Part shown: one piece after another, positions 44,515 through 53,911 of the stretch
How the letters are laid out: the number at the start of each line of letters is the position of its first letter
How positions within the stretch are numbered: position 1 is the first letter of the stretch
DNA from: Amphritea balenae
Lineage (GTDB): Bacteria > Pseudomonadota > Gammaproteobacteria > Pseudomonadales > Balneatricaceae
Direction of reading: 5' to 3'
Length of the DNA stretch: 64,000 nucleotides
Assembly (NCBI RefSeq): GCF_003858655.1
Contig: NZ_RQXV01000006.1
Coordinates: 124,001-188,000, forward strand
Made by a program: the position numbers and the translations under genes
Notes under the pieces: generated by a model
The model's input: only the letters and a program-made list of their open reading frames with translations
Told to the model about the DNA's origin: nothing
Databases searched by the model: none

Positions 44515-44796
44515 TTATTCTGCTGTGGTCGGTTCCAGACGATGACTACTGAAACCGCTCAGAATAGCTTCTTGCAGCAGTCCATCCTCAATATTAAAGC
44601 CATCTTCATTAGTCATTAATAAGCTTATTCGGGATGAGTCGCTATACGCTTGAGTCACCCCGTCCTCAGTATCGATAATGGCACTGTCTGATGTAAGCAG
44701 GTGATTAAGGCAACTATTCCAGATCTCCTTACTAACACGGCTGAAGCCAGCTGAGCGTTTGTTGAGGCAGGAGGGGCAAACCCGGACTTTAAGCAT
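44515..44796 (-). CDS. Small hypothetical protein (93 aa)
   Basis: A 93-residue acidic protein with an N-terminal CPSC pair (MLKVRVCPSCLNK) and another Cys in NSCLNHLL, perhaps a half zinc site. The rest is polar with no recognised family. It is divergent from the LysE gene. No terminator or strong ribosome binding site is obvious, so its reality is moderately supported. Confidence 0.55.
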   Translation of the reverse strand: MLKVRVCPSCLNKRSAGFSRVSKEIWNSCLNHLLTSDSAIIDTEDGVTQAYSDSSRISLLMTNEDGFNIEDGLLQEAILSGFSSHRLEPTTAE

Positions 44797-44947
44797 GAGG
44801 CTCTCTTTAATAGACGGTCTTTATCAGTGAAAGGCCTATATCATCATAGTTATAAACGGTGCGCAATTTTGTTCAATACCTTCGTTATACCAGCGTCTAT
44901 TATTGAATTCTTCGAGTGTTAAGTGGTTATTGAATGGTGGTTTGAAG

Positions 44948-45547
44948 GTGATAACTGTATTTTTTTCTATGTTTATATTTGCCTTAATCGGTGCGATCTC
45001 TCCGGGGCCTGTGAATATTATCGCTACCGGTTCAGGGGCTAATTTTGGTTTCTGGCGAACCTTACCCCATGTTCTGGGGGCGACTATTGCCTATACCCTG
45101 ATTGTGTTTCTGGTGGGTATTGGTCTGAATGAAGTACTTTTAACTTATCCTCAAATTACAGAAGCCCTGCAGTATCTGGGTGGGGGCTTTCTGCTTTATA
45201 TGTCCTGGAAGATAGCCACTGCTCGGCCTTCAGAAACTGAAACTCAGGTAGAACAGAAACCGCCGAATCTGGTGCAGGGTGCACTAGCCCAGGGGCTGAA
45301 TCCCAAGGCGTGGCTGGTATCAATGTCGGGTGTCAGCCTGTTTGTCGTGGCTAATTCCCCAGCTAGTTTTTACTTGCTGGTCTTTTGTCTGATCTCTTTT
45401 GTAGTTTGTTTTATCGGTGTCGGTACCTGGGCAGCAATCGGCCACCTTATCCGTAAATTGCTGGCTAATGATCGTTATCAGGTTGCCTTTAATCGGGTGA
45501 TGGGGTTGCTACTTAGCTGCAGCGTGATTACTATTTTTCTCAACTAA
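44948..45547 (+). CDS. LysE-family amino acid exporter
   Basis: About 199 residues with six membrane helices. The LysE/RhtB motif FALIGAISPGPVNIIATGSG lies at the N-terminus (given here as two parts joined), and AQGLNPKAWLVSMS follows the third helix. These proteins export amino acids or related solutes. The start is unclear: TTG 44903, GTG 44948 and ATG 44969 are in frame and none has a good ribosome binding site; GTG places the first helix normally. An AraC gene follows 29 bp later. Confidence 0.85.
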   Translation: MITVFFSMFIFALIGAISPGPVNIIATGSGANFGFWRTLPHVLGATIAYTLIVFLVGIGLNEVLLTYPQITEALQYLGGGFLLYMSWKIATARPSETETQVEQKPPNLVQGALAQGLNPKAWLVSMSGVSLFVVANSPASFYLLVFCLISFVVCFIGVGTWAAIGHLIRKLLANDRYQVAFNRVMGLLLSCSVITIFLN

Positions 45548-45576
45548 GCCTGCTAATGAGGCAGAGGAGATAGCTG

Positions 45577-46398
45577 ATGACCCGGGATCAGACACTGTTT
45601 TTTAATAGAAGCGATGCGCTGCCATTTGTTGAGATGCGCAGTGCAGATCGTTCCAGTGCCTGTTATCACACCCACTCTCATGATGAGTTTTCGTTTGGCG
45701 TTATCGACGCGGGAGTTGCAGATTACCAAAATCTGAGTCGTAGTAACCGGATCGGTGCGGGTACGACAGTTACCATTAATCCCGGTGATGCTCACTCTTG
45801 TAATCCTCAGGCCGGAAACTGGTCGTACCGTATGTTGTTTGTCGATAGCCACTGGATCGGCCAGTTGCAGCAAGAGATGTTTAATTTACAGGGCATGGAT
45901 TATCGACCTTTTCCGGAACTCTATGAAACTGATCCGAAAAGCTATCAGGGCTTCGATCTTCTGTTTAATAGTCTGAAGGATAATGGCTCATCACTGGTGG
46001 CCGAAAGTTTGCTGATTCAGTTTCTTGAGCAGCGGTACTGGCCAGTGGCTTCAATCGCTAAAGAGGTGAAATCTCCGGATTTGCACCGGGTCACAAGGGT
46101 CAAAGAACTGATTCTGGATCAATTAGACACTAACCTTTCACTGGATCAGTTTGCCGAGTGCTCGGGCCTGAGCCGTTACCACCTGATCCGTAGCTTTAAA
46201 GCGCGTTACGGTCAGTCTCCTCACGCTTTTCAGTTGGATCAGCGTATTAAAAAAGCAAAAGCATTGCTGCAACAGGGGAGCAGTCTGGTTGATACCGCGA
46301 CTCAGCTGGGGTTTGCCGATCAGAGCCACTTTCAACGAAACTTTAAGAAACGCCTGGCGGTTACACCAAAACAGTACCAGGCGTTTTTCTCAGGTTAA
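45577..46398 (+). CDS. AraC-family regulator with cupin sensor
   Basis: A 273-residue regulator. The N-terminal cupin (about 20-95) begins with CYHTHSHDEFSFG; the C-terminal HTH pair (about 170-270) includes CSGLSRYHLIRSFKARYGQSPH and LGFADQSHFQRNFKKRLAVTPKQYQ. Such cupin-AraC proteins often sit next to LysE exporters and regulate them. It converges on the TRAP binding-protein gene. Confidence 0.9.
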   Translation: MTRDQTLFFNRSDALPFVEMRSADRSSACYHTHSHDEFSFGVIDAGVADYQNLSRSNRIGAGTTVTINPGDAHSCNPQAGNWSYRMLFVDSHWIGQLQQEMFNLQGMDYRPFPELYETDPKSYQGFDLLFNSLKDNGSSLVAESLLIQFLEQRYWPVASIAKEVKSPDLHRVTRVKELILDQLDTNLSLDQFAECSGLSRYHLIRSFKARYGQSPHAFQLDQRIKKAKALLQQGSSLVDTATQLGFADQSHFQRNFKKRLAVTPKQYQAFFSG

Positions 46399-46435
46399 CT
46401 CTCTGAGCGTTAATCAGGGCTAAGTATTAAGCAGT

Positions 46436-47473
46436 TTAGGGTTTATAACTACGGGCAATGTCGCGTAGTTCCTTCAATGCCGCTGCGGCATCTACATTCC
46501 GATCAGCAACCCGGGCCAGATAGTCTTCATCCATCCCTTTGATCATTGCCTGGAACTCACGGTCAATCTGATCACCCGGCTTAACTTCGAGAATTGAAAC
46601 GCCTGCTTCTTTAGCTATCTTCAGACCCTCGGTATCACCAGCATCCCAGGCCCGGCCGGCCAGTGCGGATAGTTTTTCACCTGATACTTTCATAATAGCC
46701 TGCTGATCCGCCTGGCTCAGACCTGCCATAAAGTCTGGATTCAGGAACATCGAGAAACTCATGGTGTACATGCCTCCGGGCAGGAGTACCAGTTGTTTGG
46801 TCACTTCATTAAGGCGTAGTGTTTTTTGTTCACCCGCCGGAATAAAGACACCATCAACCACTCTTTGCTGCATCATCTCATACACTTTTGGTGCAGGAGC
46901 CCCGACAGGGGTGACGCCCATACGCTCACCTAACGCGCCCTGGATACCGCCGCCCAGGCGTATCTTCCGGCCTTCCATTTCGGTCAGCGAACTGATCGGT
47001 TCTGCCAAATGAATCTGGCCAGGTCCATGGGTAAACAGAGCTGCCAGTGTCAGGCCTTCATGTTCATTGGCCTGCTTATAATATTTGTTGCTAACCCGCC
47101 ACAGGGCAACCGATGCAGCTTCTGCACTGGCGTTCAGATTAGGAAGCTCTACCGACTCGGTCAGTTTGAAGCGGCCGGGTATATAGCCGTGGACACTCCA
47201 ACTGGCATCGACTACACCATCTTCAACCAGATCGAACATGGTCTTTGGATGGCCCATACCATATTCGATGACCATTTTGACTCTGCCCTCGGTGGCTTCA
47301 TCGATCCACTTGCCCCAGGTGTCCAGCACCACCGCATTTTGTGGGTGGGTTGGTGGTAGCCAACTAGCAACCCGCATTTTAGTTTCAGCTAAAACACTAC
47401 TGGAAAGCGCCATGCCTATTACGAGGCTGGCGACCGGCTTAATTAAATCCTTCATCTGTATTTTTTTAATCAT
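46436..47473 (-). CDS. Orphan TRAP transporter binding protein (DctP family)
   Basis: A 345-residue periplasmic receptor with signal peptide (cleavage near VLA-ET) and the start TKMRVASWLPPTHPQN. GRKIRLGGGIQGALGERMGVTPV carries the conserved Arg region. No DctQ or DctM gene is near. It is the last gene of a minus-strand run after glcD, glcE and glcF (55 bp after glcF), with a good AGAAGG ribosome binding site. Context suggests that it recognises glycolate, lactate or a related 2-hydroxy acid; permease genes must be elsewhere. Confidence 0.9.
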   Translation of the reverse strand: MIKKIQMKDLIKPVASLVIGMALSSSVLAETKMRVASWLPPTHPQNAVVLDTWGKWIDEATEGRVKMVIEYGMGHPKTMFDLVEDGVVDASWSVHGYIPGRFKLTESVELPNLNASAEAASVALWRVSNKYYKQANEHEGLTLAALFTHGPGQIHLAEPISSLTEMEGRKIRLGGGIQGALGERMGVTPVGAPAPKVYEMMQQRVVDGVFIPAGEQKTLRLNEVTKQLVLLPGGMYTMSFSMFLNPDFMAGLSQADQQAIMKVSGEKLSALAGRAWDAGDTEGLKIAKEAGVSILEVKPGDQIDREFQAMIKGMDEDYLARVADRNVDAAAALKELRDIARSYKP

Positions 47474-47528
47474 AGTTTTTACCTTCTTTTTATTGTTTTG
47501 CCTTTATTCTGGCTTAGGTTTGAATAAA

Positions 47529-48764
47529 TCAGGTGGCCACGCTCAGGGCTTCATCGACAATCTGTATCCAGTGCCGGACCGGATTATCAGAGTTTTCTGA
47601 CAGGTGAGTTATGCATCCGATATTGGCCGAAACAAACTGATCGGCCTTTGAGTTCTTAAGCGTTTGTAGTTTTCTATGGCGTAGCTCGGTGGCCAGTTCT
47701 GGTTGAAAAATGGAGTAGGTACCTGCGGAACCGCAACAAAGGTGATTGTCATTGACCGGTTTCAGTTCAAACCTCATTCGGCTAAGCAGTGCTTCTACCG
47801 CGCCGGGCAGGCTCTGGCCATGCTGTAATGAACAGGGGCACTGAAATGCCAGGCTGGAAGCGGGGGTGATTGGCAGGTTTTCAACCGTTTCGTTACCTAG
47901 CACTTCTACCAGGTCCATAGTTAGTGATGAAACTTGTCGGGCTTTCTCGGCATAATCCGGATCATTTATTAATAGCTCGCCGTATTCCTTTACCGTAGTG
48001 CCACAACCGCTGGCAGTCATGACGATAGCTTCGCAACCTTGCTCGATCAGAGGCCACCAGGCATCAATATTGCGGCGCATAAAGTTAAGGCCATCCTGTT
48101 GCTGATTCAGGTGGTAGCTCAGCGCACCACAACATCCAGCCTTGGGTGCGGTGATTAGTGAGATACCAAGATGGTTCAGCACTCTGGTTGCTGCCGCATT
48201 AATAGTCGGGTCGATACCTGGCTGTACGCAGCCTTCTAATACCAGCATGGTGCGTTGAGCGTAGGGTGGCGGTTTATTTTCAATGGGTTGCGTGGAGCTT
48301 TGCTTGGTCGGAATTTTATGACTCAGTGCCGGGGGCAGCAGTGGGCGCAGTAACTGAGCGCTACGTAACAACGGAGTGAAGCGGTTGCGATACGGTAGTA
48401 TTTTAAGAATTGCTGAGCGCAACAGCCGTTGCTTCAGATTACGGGGCACTTCCTGCTCTACCAGAGGGACACTGATTTCCAGCAGACGGTGGTACGAAAC
48501 ATTAGAAGGGCAAGTCGTTTCGCAGGCTCGACAAGTCAGACAACTGTCCAGATGCTGCTGGGTGCTTCGGGAAACCGGTTTTCCTTCCAGCAGTTGTTTC
48601 AGCAGATAGATCCGGCCCCGGGGGCTGTCCAGCTCATTGCCCGTCAGGTTATAGGTGGGACAAGTGGCTAGGCAGAAACCGCAATGGACGCACTTACGCA
48701 GTATCGATTCCGCTTCCTTGCCCTGCGGACTGTGTTTGAGTGATTCAACGATATTGGTTTGCAC
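47529..48764 (-). CDS. glcF: Glycolate oxidase iron-sulfur subunit GlcF
   Basis: A 411-residue protein with two ferredoxin-type [4Fe-4S] motifs near the N-terminus (CVHCGFCLATCPT, about residues 25-37, and CLTCRACETTCPS, about 76-88) and two CCG domains (AGCCGALSYHL, about 208, and LCCGSAGTYSI, about 344). It passes electrons from the GlcDE flavoproteins to the respiratory chain. It starts 25 bp after glcE. Confidence 0.95.
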   Translation of the reverse strand: MQTNIVESLKHSPQGKEAESILRKCVHCGFCLATCPTYNLTGNELDSPRGRIYLLKQLLEGKPVSRSTQQHLDSCLTCRACETTCPSNVSYHRLLEISVPLVEQEVPRNLKQRLLRSAILKILPYRNRFTPLLRSAQLLRPLLPPALSHKIPTKQSSTQPIENKPPPYAQRTMLVLEGCVQPGIDPTINAAATRVLNHLGISLITAPKAGCCGALSYHLNQQQDGLNFMRRNIDAWWPLIEQGCEAIVMTASGCGTTVKEYGELLINDPDYAEKARQVSSLTMDLVEVLGNETVENLPITPASSLAFQCPCSLQHGQSLPGAVEALLSRMRFELKPVNDNHLCCGSAGTYSIFQPELATELRHRKLQTLKNSKADQFVSANIGCITHLSENSDNPVRHWIQIVDEALSVAT

Positions 48765-48789
48765 AGTACTCTTCCATCTAAATATGTTG

Positions 48790-49923
48790 TTACAAATCCG
48801 GATACAGCCGACCGGGATTCAGGATTCCGGCTGGATCAAAGCTTTTTTTGATTCGCTGGCTGAGTGCCATCAGGCCGGTGCTCATTGGATGAAACAAGGT
48901 GTAACCATCGCTGGTGTTACGATCAATGAGGCTGGCGTGGCCGCCATTATTTTCTGCCCATCGGATAATGTTGCAGTGATCGGCTTCGCTATAGAGCCAG
49001 CGCTGTGCGCCAGCCCATTCAATCAGCTGGTTCTTGAACAAGTATTCGGGAATTTCAGGTGCGGCAGGTGGCAGTGATAATCGCCAGCAGGTCTGCTCAG
49101 ACGTAAAGAAAGGGTGTTGTAGCTCTTTGGCCTGTTGCCACAATTGATCTTCGATTATCTGATCTCCGCCAATACTCAGAGCGGCGGAGTGGGTACCGGA
49201 TTCTGTGCCGGACAGTCGGACATAAAGTTGATCATTATGAAACAGGGTGGCCGAGATCGGTAGCGGCAGGCGGCCCCACTTACTTAACAGGTTTTGTATC
49301 TGTTTCTGGTTGCCACTGAGTATACGGGTCTGTTCAGAGGCTGGTTGTGGAATTACTTTAAGGCTGATATCCAGCAGTACGCCCAGGGTCCCCTGGGCAC
49401 CGCACATCAGCCGGGATACATCGTAGCCAGCCACGTTTTTCATCACCTGGCCGCCGAAATGTAGAAGCTCTCCTTTGCCGTTGATCATAGTGACGCCCAG
49501 GACAAAGTCCCGTGCTGCGCCACTATAAGGTCGGCGAGGACCGGACAGACCGCAGGCGATGGCGCCACCCAGAGTTGCATGAGGGGTATAATGAGGTGGC
49601 TCGAAACCCAGCATCTGGCCTTCTTCTGCCAGTACCGCTTCAATTATATGCAGTGGCGTACCTGCCCGGGCGGTAATGACCAGTTCAGAAGGCTCATAAT
49701 TAATAATCCCCCGATAGTCACTGACGGACAGTTGGTCCCCTTCGACCGAGCGGCCATAAAAGCTTTTACTGCCGCCACCGGTAATCATTAATGGCTGTTG
49801 ATGGACATATGCATGGCGCACCTGATCGACCAATGCCTGAGTTTGATTGGTAGCCTGATCTATAGTCAGGTCCGTACTCTGGGCCTGAGTGATAGGTCGT
49901 TGTCGTGCTGCGACTGTTTCCAT
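48790..49923 (-). CDS. glcE: Glycolate oxidase FAD-binding subunit GlcE
   Basis: A 377-residue FAD-binding type 4 protein. FAD contacts include ITGGGSKSFYGR, LGFEPPHYTPHATLGGAIACGLSGPRRP and VMKNVAGYDVSRLMCGAQGTLGVL. It pairs with GlcD and GlcF in the membrane-associated glycolate oxidase. The ATG at 49923 lies 2 bp after the glcD stop; a longer reading to 49995 would overlap glcD and lacks support. Confidence 0.94.
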   Translation of the reverse strand: METVAARQRPITQAQSTDLTIDQATNQTQALVDQVRHAYVHQQPLMITGGGSKSFYGRSVEGDQLSVSDYRGIINYEPSELVITARAGTPLHIIEAVLAEEGQMLGFEPPHYTPHATLGGAIACGLSGPRRPYSGAARDFVLGVTMINGKGELLHFGGQVMKNVAGYDVSRLMCGAQGTLGVLLDISLKVIPQPASEQTRILSGNQKQIQNLLSKWGRLPLPISATLFHNDQLYVRLSGTESGTHSAALSIGGDQIIEDQLWQQAKELQHPFFTSEQTCWRLSLPPAAPEIPEYLFKNQLIEWAGAQRWLYSEADHCNIIRWAENNGGHASLIDRNTSDGYTLFHPMSTGLMALSQRIKKSFDPAGILNPGRLYPDL

Positions 49924-49925
49924 AA

Positions 49926-51410
49926 TCAGAAACGCTCCAGATGGGGGAATGGCATTTCGCCATGATGCACATGCATAGCATTGAATTCTGCGCAACGGGC
50001 CAGGGTAGGAATCTGTTTACCGGGATTCAGTAGTTGCTTTGGATCAAAGGCCTGCTTGAGGGCGTGAAATTGTTGTAACTCGGTAGCCGAAAACTGTAGG
50101 CACATTTGATTGATCTTCTCCAGACCGATGCCATGTTCGCCGGAGATGGTTCCGCCGACCTCGATACAGAGTTCAAGAATACGGGTACCCAGTTCGAAAG
50201 CGCGTCGATGCTGATCGTCATCTGAGGAATCAAACAAAATAGATGGATGCATGTTGCCATCACCGGCGTGAAATACGTTAACCACCTGTAACTGATATTG
50301 ATCTGCCAACTGGTTAATCTGTTTCCATACCTGAGCCAGTGCCCGGCGAGGAATGGTGCCGTCCATAATATAATTGTCCGGTGCCAGTCGTGCGAGGGCT
50401 GGAAAGGCTGCTTTACGCGCCGCCCAGATTCGGGTGCTTTCTTCTGCCGTCTCTGCTATCTGAATGTCTGTTGCGTTCAGGTCGGTGAAGATACGGATCA
50501 CGCTGCTTAGCTCATCTTCGACCTCTGCGATACTGCCATCCAGCTCACAAATGATTACGGCGGCGGCATCCACCGGGTAACCCGCATGCATTAGCTCCTC
50601 GATGGCACAGATACCTGTCTGATCTATCATCTCTAGTCCGGCAGGAATAATACCGGCACCGATGACTGCAGCAATGGCGTTACCTGCGTCTTCTATAGTG
50701 GCAAATGCGGCCAGCATGACCCGGGTACTGGCTGGAACAGGCAGCAGCTTTACTCTGATCTTAACCAGGATTCCAAGTAAGCCTTCTGAGCCGGTCATGA
50801 TGGCGGTCAGGTCGTATCCTGCAGCATCCAGTGCCGCACAACCCAGAGTGATCAGTTCACCTTCGATGGTGACAAACTCAAGTTCAAGGATGTTATGCAC
50901 GGTCAGGCCGTATTTCAGGCAATGTATGCCGCCGGCATTTTCGGCGACATTGCCACCGACGGAGCAGGCCAGTTGTGATGATGGATCCGGCGCAAAATAC
51001 AGATTGTGGGGAGCGGCGGCATCAGACACCGCTTTGTTTCGTACTCCGGGCCCGATCAGGGCGGTGCGGTTATCAAGATCAATGTCGTGGATCTGATCAA
51101 ATTTGCTCATGCCTAGCAGTACACCGTGCTCGACCGGCATGGAACCTGCCGTCAGGCCCGTACCCGCACCGCGGGCAACGACCGGGATCTCCAGTCGGTG
51201 GCAGCAACGCATTACATGTTGCACTTGCTCGATAGTTTCCGGCAGCACTGTCAGTAGTGGCAGCTGACGCATGGTGGTGAAGGCATCACATTCATAAGCG
51301 TGCAGTTGCTCAACTTTGGTGATGATGGATTGCGCAGGGATCAGCTGACCCAGCTCTGGCAGGAGGCTGTTCAGCAGGTTATCGCGCTGGGTTGCGGTGC
51401 TGAGTGTCAT
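49926..51410 (-). CDS. glcD: Glycolate oxidase subunit GlcD
   Basis: A 494-residue flavoprotein that oxidises glycolate (or D-lactate) to the 2-oxo acid. FAD domain at about 40-215 (VARGAGTGLTAGSMPVEHG, DPSSQLACSVGGNVAENAGG), C-terminal substrate domain with FHAGDGNMHP and SGEHGIGLEKI. ATG 51410 matches the usual length of about 499 residues; a TTG start at 51449 is also in frame. It is the first gene of glcD-glcE-glcF plus a TRAP binding protein. Confidence 0.95.
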   Translation of the reverse strand: MTLSTATQRDNLLNSLLPELGQLIPAQSIITKVEQLHAYECDAFTTMRQLPLLTVLPETIEQVQHVMRCCHRLEIPVVARGAGTGLTAGSMPVEHGVLLGMSKFDQIHDIDLDNRTALIGPGVRNKAVSDAAAPHNLYFAPDPSSQLACSVGGNVAENAGGIHCLKYGLTVHNILELEFVTIEGELITLGCAALDAAGYDLTAIMTGSEGLLGILVKIRVKLLPVPASTRVMLAAFATIEDAGNAIAAVIGAGIIPAGLEMIDQTGICAIEELMHAGYPVDAAAVIICELDGSIAEVEDELSSVIRIFTDLNATDIQIAETAEESTRIWAARKAAFPALARLAPDNYIMDGTIPRRALAQVWKQINQLADQYQLQVVNVFHAGDGNMHPSILFDSSDDDQHRRAFELGTRILELCIEVGGTISGEHGIGLEKINQMCLQFSATELQQFHALKQAFDPKQLLNPGKQIPTLARCAEFNAMHVHHGEMPFPHLERF

Positions 51411-51483
51411 GGCGTGATCCGGGTTATTTTTAGGTGGAAAGCGACTCAAATCAGGGTGATCATGATTTTGTATAAGTAAAAAG

Positions 51484-51544
51484 CAGATGGGTTACGCCAT
51501 CCCATATCTAAACGATATGGGGTAACGTAATCTAACCATCTGGA
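51484..51544 (-). terminator. Large compound hairpin between TauD-like gene and glcD
   Basis: CCCATAT-ctaaacg-ATATGGG (51503-51523) is nested within outer arms AGATGGGTTAC and an imperfect partner ending ACCATCT. On the minus strand the structure follows the dioxygenase stop and is followed by GCTTTTTAC, so it should act as its terminator. Nested arms make it larger than any other terminator here. Confidence 0.65.
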
Positions 51545-51555
51545 AGAGCCGCTAG

Positions 51556-52527
51556 TTAGCGTTTGGAAATACCGTTACGGCCAGGAAAATCATCAGCCAG
51601 CTCCCGGGCATTGGGCATTTTTAACCACAGTCTATACAGGTGGCGTCGACGTTCAATTTCTTCGTGATCTTCGAAACTGGTGCGGGAATGGAAGATGGTA
51701 TAGTTATTGGCGAATTGGATATCACCGGGTTCCATCATCATATCTAAACGGATATCCGGGTCACTTAAAATCGAATCAATAAGGTCTAAGGCTTCAACTT
51801 CGACATTCGATAGTGGTAATCCGGCATTGTCCTGCGCGATCTCAATATACTGGCGCAGATATCGGGCACTCAACTTGCCTTTGTGATAACTGAATATTGG
51901 GGTTAATCCAACGTCACCGTCATTCAGGTGCTCTAACAGGAATTGGCGATGAAGAAGGCCCAGATACTCAGGGTGCTTTTCCAGAATCTCATTGTATAGG
52001 GTCATCGCACTGGAAAGGCTGCTCATACCGCCGGCTTTAGCTTTACGCAGGCAAAGTAAGCCGACAACATCCGACAGATCGGCGTGATAAGGCAGGTATT
52101 CATTGGTTTCATAGACACGAACCTGCTTGGTATCTAGTGCGCCGATGTTTCTCACATCCCCTAACATATCACCGTTCAGGTTTTGCGAAACAGGCGTACC
52201 CATATGCAGGCCCAGACCGTAGTGAATAATGGCGGCCTCATCATCGGTATATCGTTCAATGGGTAAGCCGCGAATGACGATGAAGCCCTTGCCATTTTCC
52301 AGCTCGTCATTGAAGAAGCTGATCTCTTCTGAGAGTTCAGTAATCGGGAAATCTTCTTTAGTAAAGTCGGGGACTTGTAGTCCTTTTTGTGTGACGTTTT
52401 CTAAGGCCTTTTCGAGCACGCTGATTGATTGATCAGACCAATGATAAATCCATGAGTCGTCATCCTTTATATCCTTTCCTTTCCATGCTGATGGAGTTTC
52501 AATTTTTTCTTTAAGAATGACGCTCAT
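51556..52527 (-). CDS. TauD/TfdA-family Fe(II)/2-oxoglutarate dioxygenase
   Basis: A 323-residue TauD-fold enzyme. The iron triad is visible as His148 and Asp150 in PYHADLSD and a distal His280 in TIFHSRT; the Arg for 2-oxoglutarate is probably in RRRHLYRLW (about 294-302). These enzymes hydroxylate organic substrates using O2 and 2-oxoglutarate; the substrate is unknown. It is divergent from a LysR gene 195 bp away that probably controls it. Confidence 0.88.
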   Translation of the reverse strand: MSVILKEKIETPSAWKGKDIKDDDSWIYHWSDQSISVLEKALENVTQKGLQVPDFTKEDFPITELSEEISFFNDELENGKGFIVIRGLPIERYTDDEAAIIHYGLGLHMGTPVSQNLNGDMLGDVRNIGALDTKQVRVYETNEYLPYHADLSDVVGLLCLRKAKAGGMSSLSSAMTLYNEILEKHPEYLGLLHRQFLLEHLNDGDVGLTPIFSYHKGKLSARYLRQYIEIAQDNAGLPLSNVEVEALDLIDSILSDPDIRLDMMMEPGDIQFANNYTIFHSRTSFEDHEEIERRRHLYRLWLKMPNARELADDFPGRNGISKR

Positions 52528-52722
52528 TATCTATTCCTCTTATTATTTGATGCTGTCTACAACGGCTGGTGACTCAACCAACAGGGCTATATCAAGCCAG
52601 ATGGGAAGCGATTTAAATCACTGTAATCATGATCATCCATTAAAAAAAATACATAATTAATATATCTAACTATATATAAAAATATATATCATAGATTTTA
52701 GTGTCGTTGTGGGAGCGCGAAA

Positions 52723-53658
52723 ATGAAACTTAATCAGCTGAAATATTTCCTCAGGATCGCCGAGCTGGGTAGCGTTTCAGCCGCTGCCCGGGAGTTGTTT
52801 ATCGCCCAGCCAGCCCTGAGTAATCAGGTCTCGGCGTTGGAAAAAGAACTTGAGATTGAGCTATTTACCCGTACCGTCAAAGGGGTTCAGCTGACCCCCG
52901 CCGGGGAAAAGCTGGTGCACCACGCCGGTCTGATTCTACGTCAGGTTGAAAATGCCCGGGCCGATGTGATTTCCGATGCAGTCTCGCCCCGGGGGGAAGT
53001 GCGATTGGTGATCGATGCTTCCAAAGCTTACTCCCTGCTGCCGCTGCTGGTTACCGAGGCGGCCCGGCGCTTTCCCGAAGTACAGCTTAATGTATCAGAT
53101 GCGATGAGTCTGGTTGCAGCGCAGCACATTGCTGATGGCAAGGTTGATTTTGGCTTGATCCCCAATGCGGCGGACCTGAGTGCAGTTGAGGTGTTACCGG
53201 TATACCGTGAATCGCTGTATCTGGTGGGCAAGAATCTTGGCGCTGAATCTGGTCAGCAGACAATTACGTTTGAAGAGTTGGCTGACTATCCTCTGGTTGC
53301 GCCAGCCCGACCGCATAACATCCGTATGCATATTGAGCAGACTGCGCTGGAAACCCGGCGACCGCTGGATATCCAGTACGAACAGAATACCGGGCTGGGT
53401 TTACGGTGCCTGATTAATAACGGTATCGCCAATGCGATTATTCCCCGGGATGTGATGCACGCCGAGTTGCAACGGGGTGAGCTTGATGCGCTTAAAGTTA
53501 TCCAGCCTTCGATCGATCGAATTCACTCACTGGTGCGTTTGAAAGACCGCCCCGTGACCACTGCATATCGTGCACTGGAAGGGTTGATTATCGAGTTGAT
53601 TGGCACCTTGTGTGAACAGAATTTACTTGATGGAGAGGCGCTGATTCAATCGGAGTAA
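52723..53658 (+). CDS. LysR-family regulator (nitrogen assimilation control-like)
   Basis: A 311-residue LysR regulator: winged HTH at residues 1-60 (LNQLKYFLRIAELGSVSAAARELFIAQPALSNQVSALE) given here as the family text spanning two helices, and an effector domain from about 90. It resembles the Nac/Cbl-like group. Divergent arrangement suggests control of the TauD-like gene. The intergenic DNA is very A/T rich (repeated TATATA, 52655-52690). Confidence 0.87.
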   Translation: MKLNQLKYFLRIAELGSVSAAARELFIAQPALSNQVSALEKELEIELFTRTVKGVQLTPAGEKLVHHAGLILRQVENARADVISDAVSPRGEVRLVIDASKAYSLLPLLVTEAARRFPEVQLNVSDAMSLVAAQHIADGKVDFGLIPNAADLSAVEVLPVYRESLYLVGKNLGAESGQQTITFEELADYPLVAPARPHNIRMHIEQTALETRRPLDIQYEQNTGLGLRCLINNGIANAIIPRDVMHAELQRGELDALKVIQPSIDRIHSLVRLKDRPVTTAYRALEGLIIELIGTLCEQNLLDGEALIQSE

Positions 53659-53709
53659 GAACCCGCTCAACAGCCCTGGTCAGCGTTGTTCTCCTGATGC
53701 TCCTGTTGC

Positions 53710-53728
53710 CCGCTAAATGCGGTTTTTT
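53710..53728 (+). terminator. Short intrinsic terminator after the LysR gene
   Basis: CCGC-TAAAT-GCGG followed by six T; the stem is short but the T-run is good. Confidence 0.6.
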
Positions 53729-53911
53729 GTGGCTGAGCTTTGTTACATCAGTCTGTAGAAGAGTTTTAAAACTTGAGTGATAAATTGAAAAATGCCTTTA
53801 CTGACGGGTCATTGATGTAAGATAGACTCATTGTGGGCTATCAGGCTGTTATCAGAATAGCTTTGTTAGCTGTCTTATTTATAAAAGAAGCAGTAACTCA
53901 CGAATATAATA

